DNA of 6,922 bases from Desulfobacteria bacterium (lineage in GTDB: Bacteria; Desulfobacterota; Desulfobacteria; Desulfobacterales; C00003060). Below, piece after piece: positions 4,983-6,922 of the stretch (position 1 is the first letter of the stretch; every line of letters starts with the position of its first letter). Location: the NCBI GenBank assembly GCA_030145035.1, contig JAQYWL010000396.1, positions 1-6,922 of the forward strand, written 5' to 3'. A model generated the notes under the pieces. The model was not told the DNA's origin, did not search any database, and saw only the letters and a list, made by a program, of their open reading frames with translations. Both the position numbers and the translations under genes were made by a program.

Positions 4983-5487
4983 AGCTATCAGTGACACCGG
5001 TCACATCTTGCATTTACACGAGATCGGTAAATTGTTCACACTGAATGTTTTTGAGCGACTGTATATACCCAGGTTAGTTGCCGAGGAACTGGGTCGTTAC
5101 GGTCTGGATGCTGAAGCTATTGATTTGAGCTCACCTATATCGATAGTACCAATCAACAGGGAACAGCGTGATAGAGTGCTTGGAGAAATCGGTCAACTAC
5201 CCATTCATCCAGCCGATACTGAAGTTCTTATCCTGGCGCATGAGGGCGGCTTCTCAAAACCGATATTGACGGATGACATGGCCTTAAGGCGAGAGCTCGA
5301 ATTTCGTGGCGCACTGGTGATTGGTTCAGTAGGGTTACTTGTTCGCGCATATAACAAGGCTTTGATGGCACGCGCAGATCTTGATCACGCGATCGATGCG
5401 CTGTTTGATGAGAGTACACTGCATTTGAGTTCGGCTTTTCGAGGGTATATCCGCAAATTAATTAATGATTTAGGCAAAGTATGCTGA
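4975..5487 (+). CDS. DUF3368 PIN-domain toxin (VapC-like RNase)
   Basis: PIN-domain toxins are Mg-dependent ribonucleases that cut tRNA, rRNA or mRNA. This protein has 170 residues, typical for DUF3368. ATG 4975 is preferred over ATG 4954, because the family opens with a short strand leading into S-D-T-[SG]-x-x-[IL]-x-L; here MLEAISDTGHILHLHEIGKL. The acidic residues expected in a PIN active site are present: D7 in SDTG, E37/E38 in VAEELG, D81 or E83 in HPADTEVLILA, and D100/D101 in LTDDMALR. The strand and helix after the last of these (GALVIGSVGLLVRAYNKAL, 112-130) match the family's G-T-[LV]-G-[LI]-L segment. It overlaps the antitoxin by 8 bases. No lesion is visible, so the pair should be functional. 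Confidence 0.88.
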   Translation: MLEAISDTGHILHLHEIGKLFTLNVFERLYIPRLVAEELGRYGLDAEAIDLSSPISIVPINREQRDRVLGEIGQLPIHPADTEVLILAHEGGFSKPILTDDMALRRELEFRGALVIGSVGLLVRAYNKALMARADLDHAIDALFDESTLHLSSAFRGYIRKLINDLGKVC

Positions 5488-5679
5488 TGTATCAGCGACG
5501 TACAGTTGTTTGGAACCCACTACCACGTCCTTAGAAATGTTGCATCTTGAAATGGCCAGGCTGAAATAGAGAATTATCAAAGCTTGAATTGTGAATAGCA
5601 TAATATCTTATTTACTATTCAAGATTTTGACCCTTTTCCTATACTTTCATCAGGAAACGGTGAACCAAAAAAAATAAAG

Positions 5680-5776
5680 AATCCCGTAAAATCCTGCCTG
5701 CCCCGCCTGCCCCGTAGCTTCGGGAAATGGTACTGGGGCCTGCCCCGCCTGCCTCGTAGGGGAACTCGTACCGGGG
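5680..5776. repeat. degenerate nonamer tail plus GC-rich tandem pair
   Basis: AATCCCGTA-AAATCCTGCCTG (5680-5700) runs into two tandem units, 5697-5738 and 5739-5776. Both begin CCTGCCCCGCCTGCC, and they end GGTACTGGGG and CGTACCGGGG. Each unit is bounded by a C-rich left end (CCCCGTAG or CCTCGTAG) and a GGGG right end, like the elements at 2551-2580 and 4398-4429. Confidence 0.7.
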
Positions 5777-5783
5777 TTAAATG

Positions 5784-5818
5784 CCTGCCCTGTTAAATGC
5801 GTAGCCTATTTAACCGGG
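5784..5818 (-). repeat. inverted copy of the 2551-2585 minipalindrome
   Basis: The reverse complement reads CCCCGGTTAAATAGGCTACG and continues CATTTAACAGGGCAGG. It matches 2551-2585 with only a few differences and one indel. The element is itself palindromic (GTTAAAT, 9-nt loop, ATTTAAC). The two copies lie about 3.2 kb apart in opposite orientation. Confidence 0.75.
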
Positions 5819-5954
5819 GAACCACCATATTTAACTGGGGTAGGTAGTCACTATTGTACTGGGGTAAATCCTGCCTGACACAGATGTTCAAGTTTAGAGT
5901 TTGACTCCCAATCCCAACACCCTGGACCCCGAACGACTCATTTAATCCGGGACA

Positions 5955-6064
5955 ATGCCTGAAAAAAGATACTTAATGAAGATGCCTTGACATTTGCAGA
6001 CGATGATATAAATGAAAACTGGGAAATTTACAGAGAGAGATTTCTCAGGGGAGGCTTTCCATGA
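5955..6064 (+). pseudogene. small antitoxin-like frame, interrupted in an A-run
   Basis: From 5972 a frame reads LNEDALTFADDDINENWEIY, then RERFLRGGFP, and ends at TGA 6062-6064, overlapping the start of the next gene (ATGA). It has no in-frame start. ATG 5955 reads MPEK in another frame and then stops early. One more A in the run 5962-5967 would join them into a 36-residue protein, MPEKKILNEDALTFADDDIN and onwards. The acidic LNEDALTFADDD segment and the ATGA coupling suggest an antitoxin or chaperone-like partner of the DUF5647 protein, but this is inference. The ribosome-binding site is weak (GGGA at 5949-5952, only 2 nt away). Confidence 0.45.
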
Positions 6065-6333
6065 CAGATAGAAAGAGATTTGTAGACAAAAATGCCATGC
6101 TTGTGCGGGAATTTGATAGATACATCCTGGAGCATCCTGAATTTGCCGATGAATTGCCCGATAATGCCCTTGTTGTTATGCAGATTGAGGGAGATGACGA
6201 GTTTAATGAATGGGCAAAACAAACGGGGCAGAGCGTAGCTGAAAAAGATAACCCTATAGTTTATGTTAGAGTCACAGATTTAAAACCAGTGCGCTCACGG
6301 ATAGAAAAATTACAGCTTGAAATGGTTGCTTAA
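6061..6333 (+). CDS. DUF5647 family protein
   Basis: This 90-residue cytoplasmic protein starts at ATG 6061, 6 nt after AGGGGAGG (6047-6054). It shows the family's main blocks: RFVDKNAMLVREFDRYILEH then PEFADELPDNALVVMQIEGD (residues 6-45), DDEFNEWAKQTG (45-56) and PIVYVRVTDLKPVRSRIEKL (65-84). The K-N-A-x-L-x-x-x-F-D-R-Y-x-x-E-H-P-E-F-A opening and the V-Y-V-R-x-x-x-L-K-P-x-R-S-R-I-E ending are what I recognise as DUF5647. Biochemical function is unknown. Genes of this group are small, often near TA genes and repeats, and here a small acidic frame overlaps its start, which makes a TA-like partnership plausible. The frame stays open for 69 codons beyond its TAA. Confidence 0.75.
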   Translation: MTDRKRFVDKNAMLVREFDRYILEHPEFADELPDNALVVMQIEGDDEFNEWAKQTGQSVAEKDNPIVYVRVTDLKPVRSRIEKLQLEMVA

Positions 6334-6660
6334 GACAGGCTGGATAAACCAAAACGATTAAAATCAGCTTTGAGCGCGGAAGATTGCTTATGGGCTTTGC
6401 CTTGGTGGGAAATAGAAGAATGGGCAAGAGATCTATCTTTCAGGAGAACAGAGGAAGCTATAAATTTGTTGATCATGTGTTTGAGAAATGGGTCAAGGAA
6501 ATGTTGTTTACATATTAGAAGCAGTCCCAGCAGACAGAAATAGTTTAGTACATGCACATAAAGCTTCGATATTTCCTATACGAAACGCGTCGCTTTCAGC
6601 TTTCAGCTATGAGCTATTCGTCTAGGGTAAATCCTGTCTGAGAATAAATGAGAATAAAGT
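6334..6660 (+). other. degenerate stretch after DUF5647 with short open frames and repeats
   Basis: No complete gene is supported. Three overlapping readings look partly protein-like. The frame in phase with DUF5647, open to 6540, includes SALSAEDCLWALPWWEIEEW. A second (ATG 6389 to a TAG at 6515-6517) includes FALVGNRRMGKRSIFQENRG and then FVDHVFEKWVKEM. A third (to 6623) includes NVVYILEAVPADRNSLVHAH. This mixture suggests a gene fragment broken by frameshifts. None has a convincing ribosome-binding site. Heptamer repeats of the TTTCAGC type (6592-6620) and an AATCCTGTCTGAG tail (6628-6643) follow. Confidence 0.35.
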
Positions 6661-6674
6661 GGTAGTCACCTACT

Positions 6675-6702
6675 GGAAATGTCAAATGTTGAGACCTGAC
6701 CC
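6675..6702. repeat. possible REP-element end (GAGACCTGACCCC)
   Basis: GTCAAATGTTGAGACCTGAC followed by CCC is, as I recall it, a common terminal sequence of REP-like elements associated with REP-associated tyrosine transposases in environmental genomes. It forms the junction with the peptidase-like frame that starts here. Only one copy is present in the window, so the repeat nature cannot be shown from it. Confidence 0.35.
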
Positions 6703-6922
6703 CTATGTTTTACTTTCTTATTTTGGTTTAGAAATTGATGAAGAGAAGTTGATTGAGTTGTGTGGGACAAGCCGGTTAGGAACCAGCCGTTTTCAAATAG
6801 TGGAAGCTGCAACGAAGCTCAAGTTTAGAGCAGATACCTTTGCTGAATTAACCATGGAACAAATTTATGATATACTTGAAGCGAATTTGCCTATCATTGC
6901 CTTGATAGATCCTGGTAAGATA
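6686..6922 (+). CDS. C39-peptidase-like protein, 5' altered, runs off the window
   Basis: The frame is open from before ATG 6686 to the window end (79 codons). It shows YVLLSYFGLEIDEEKLIELC, then GTSRLGTSRFQIVEAATKL, a FAELTMEQIYDIL helix, and NLPIIALIDPGK. This follows the C39-like cysteine peptidase fold: L-x-x-[LY]-F-G-[IL]-x-x-x-E-x-x-L-x-x-L-C-[GK]-T-x-x-x-G-T-S, then a helix, then P-[IV]-I-x-L-[IV]-D-P. The catalytic C-G-P-[AT] segment should lie just before YVLLSYFG, but that position reads MLRPDP and lacks Cys. The upstream bases look like a REP-element end. The visible part is therefore probably a truncated or inactive peptidase domain. ATG 6686 has no good ribosome-binding site; GTG 6659 is an in-frame alternative within repeat DNA. 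Confidence 0.55.
   Translation, partial: MLRPDPYVLLSYFGLEIDEEKLIELCGTSRLGTSRFQIVEAATKLKFRADTFAELTMEQIYDILEANLPIIALIDPGKI

Larger units (their letters stand above)
5488..5954. other. gene-free repeat-rich interval
   Basis: No coding frame with a ribosome-binding site is visible. 5488-5679 is AT-rich with a weak inverted repeat (CTTGAAT and ATTCAAG, arms within 5583-5625). 5680-5879 is packed with repeats: a degenerate AATCCTG tail, a GC-rich tandem pair, an inverted copy of the 2551-2585 element, and another tail at 5865-5879. From 5880 to 5954 nothing recognisable is seen. Confidence 0.6.

Noticed and set aside
5228..5419. Minus-strand open frame of 63 codons
   Set aside because: It lies wholly antisense to the DUF3368 toxin, which has clear family motifs; no independent signal.
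5583..5625. Inverted repeat CTTGAAT/ATTCAAG as terminator of the PIN toxin operon
   Set aside because: It is AT-rich, has a long loop, lies about 100 bases after the stop and lacks a following T-run.
5987..6012. TTGACA and TATAAA as a promoter for DUF5647
   Set aside because: The boxes are good but only 14 bases apart, too short for a normal sigma-70 promoter, and they lie inside the small overlapping frame.
6028..6557. Two minus-strand frames opposite DUF5647 and the following stretch
   Set aside because: No ribosome-binding site or recognisable motif; the plus-strand DUF5647 gene explains the first.

Overview
The window looks like an accessory, repeat-rich stretch of a Gram-negative bacterial chromosome. 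It holds an exosortase (the membrane transpeptidase of PEP-CTERM protein sorting), two VanZ-like membrane proteins, a remnant of what looks like a polysaccharide-export ABC ATPase, and a dense set of small toxin-antitoxin (TA) genes. This mix is common near exopolysaccharide loci in Desulfobacterota, Nitrospirota and anammox-type Planctomycetota. The sequence alone does not decide between them. Every convincing gene lies on the + strand.

Layout. 1-265: interspersed repeat tails and a decayed N-terminus of a Wzt/TagH-like ABC ATPase. 323-1026: a small unknown protein, then an antitoxin-like gene and a RelE/ParE-family toxin, closely spaced. 1087-1174: composite repeat ending 1 nt before a VanZ gene (1176-1577). 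1595-2547: exosortase carrying all three catalytic residues but split by a one-base frameshift in a run of six G; its last ~35 codons are repeat DNA. 2548-2795: gene-free repeat DNA. 2796-2987: orphan antitoxin-like protein. 3027-3754: TumA/TumE-type pair (DUF6516 toxin) sharing an ATGA overlap. 3755-4009: low-complexity repeats and a second composite repeat ending 2 nt before a second VanZ gene (4010-4522). The first ~97 residues of this copy are almost identical to copy 1, and its tail is read from a third composite repeat. 4595-4724: short tandem repeat, putative promoter and operator. 4725-5487: antitoxin plus DUF3368 PIN-domain toxin. 5488-5954: gene-free, full of CCCC/GGGG-bounded minipalindromes. 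5955-6333: frameshifted small antitoxin-like frame overlapping a DUF5647 gene. 6334-6660: degenerate stretch. 6686-6922: start of a C39-peptidase-like protein whose 5' end appears replaced by a REP-like element end; it runs off the window.

The VanZ and exosortase genes appear to be one functional unit: envelope protein sorting coupled to EPS. The TA cassettes are independent and separated by repeats, as in a recombination-prone island. The most notable structure is a composite repeat: an optional TCCGCC/GGCGGA hairpin, a second hairpin whose stem sequence differs between copies but keeps pairing, then an AATCCTGNN nonamer array ending TCTAA. It occurs three times, twice abutting a VanZ start codon and once forming a VanZ C-terminus. 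Two probable one-base losses in homopolymers (G6 at 1951-1956, A6 at 5962-5967) could be real mutations or base-calling errors.
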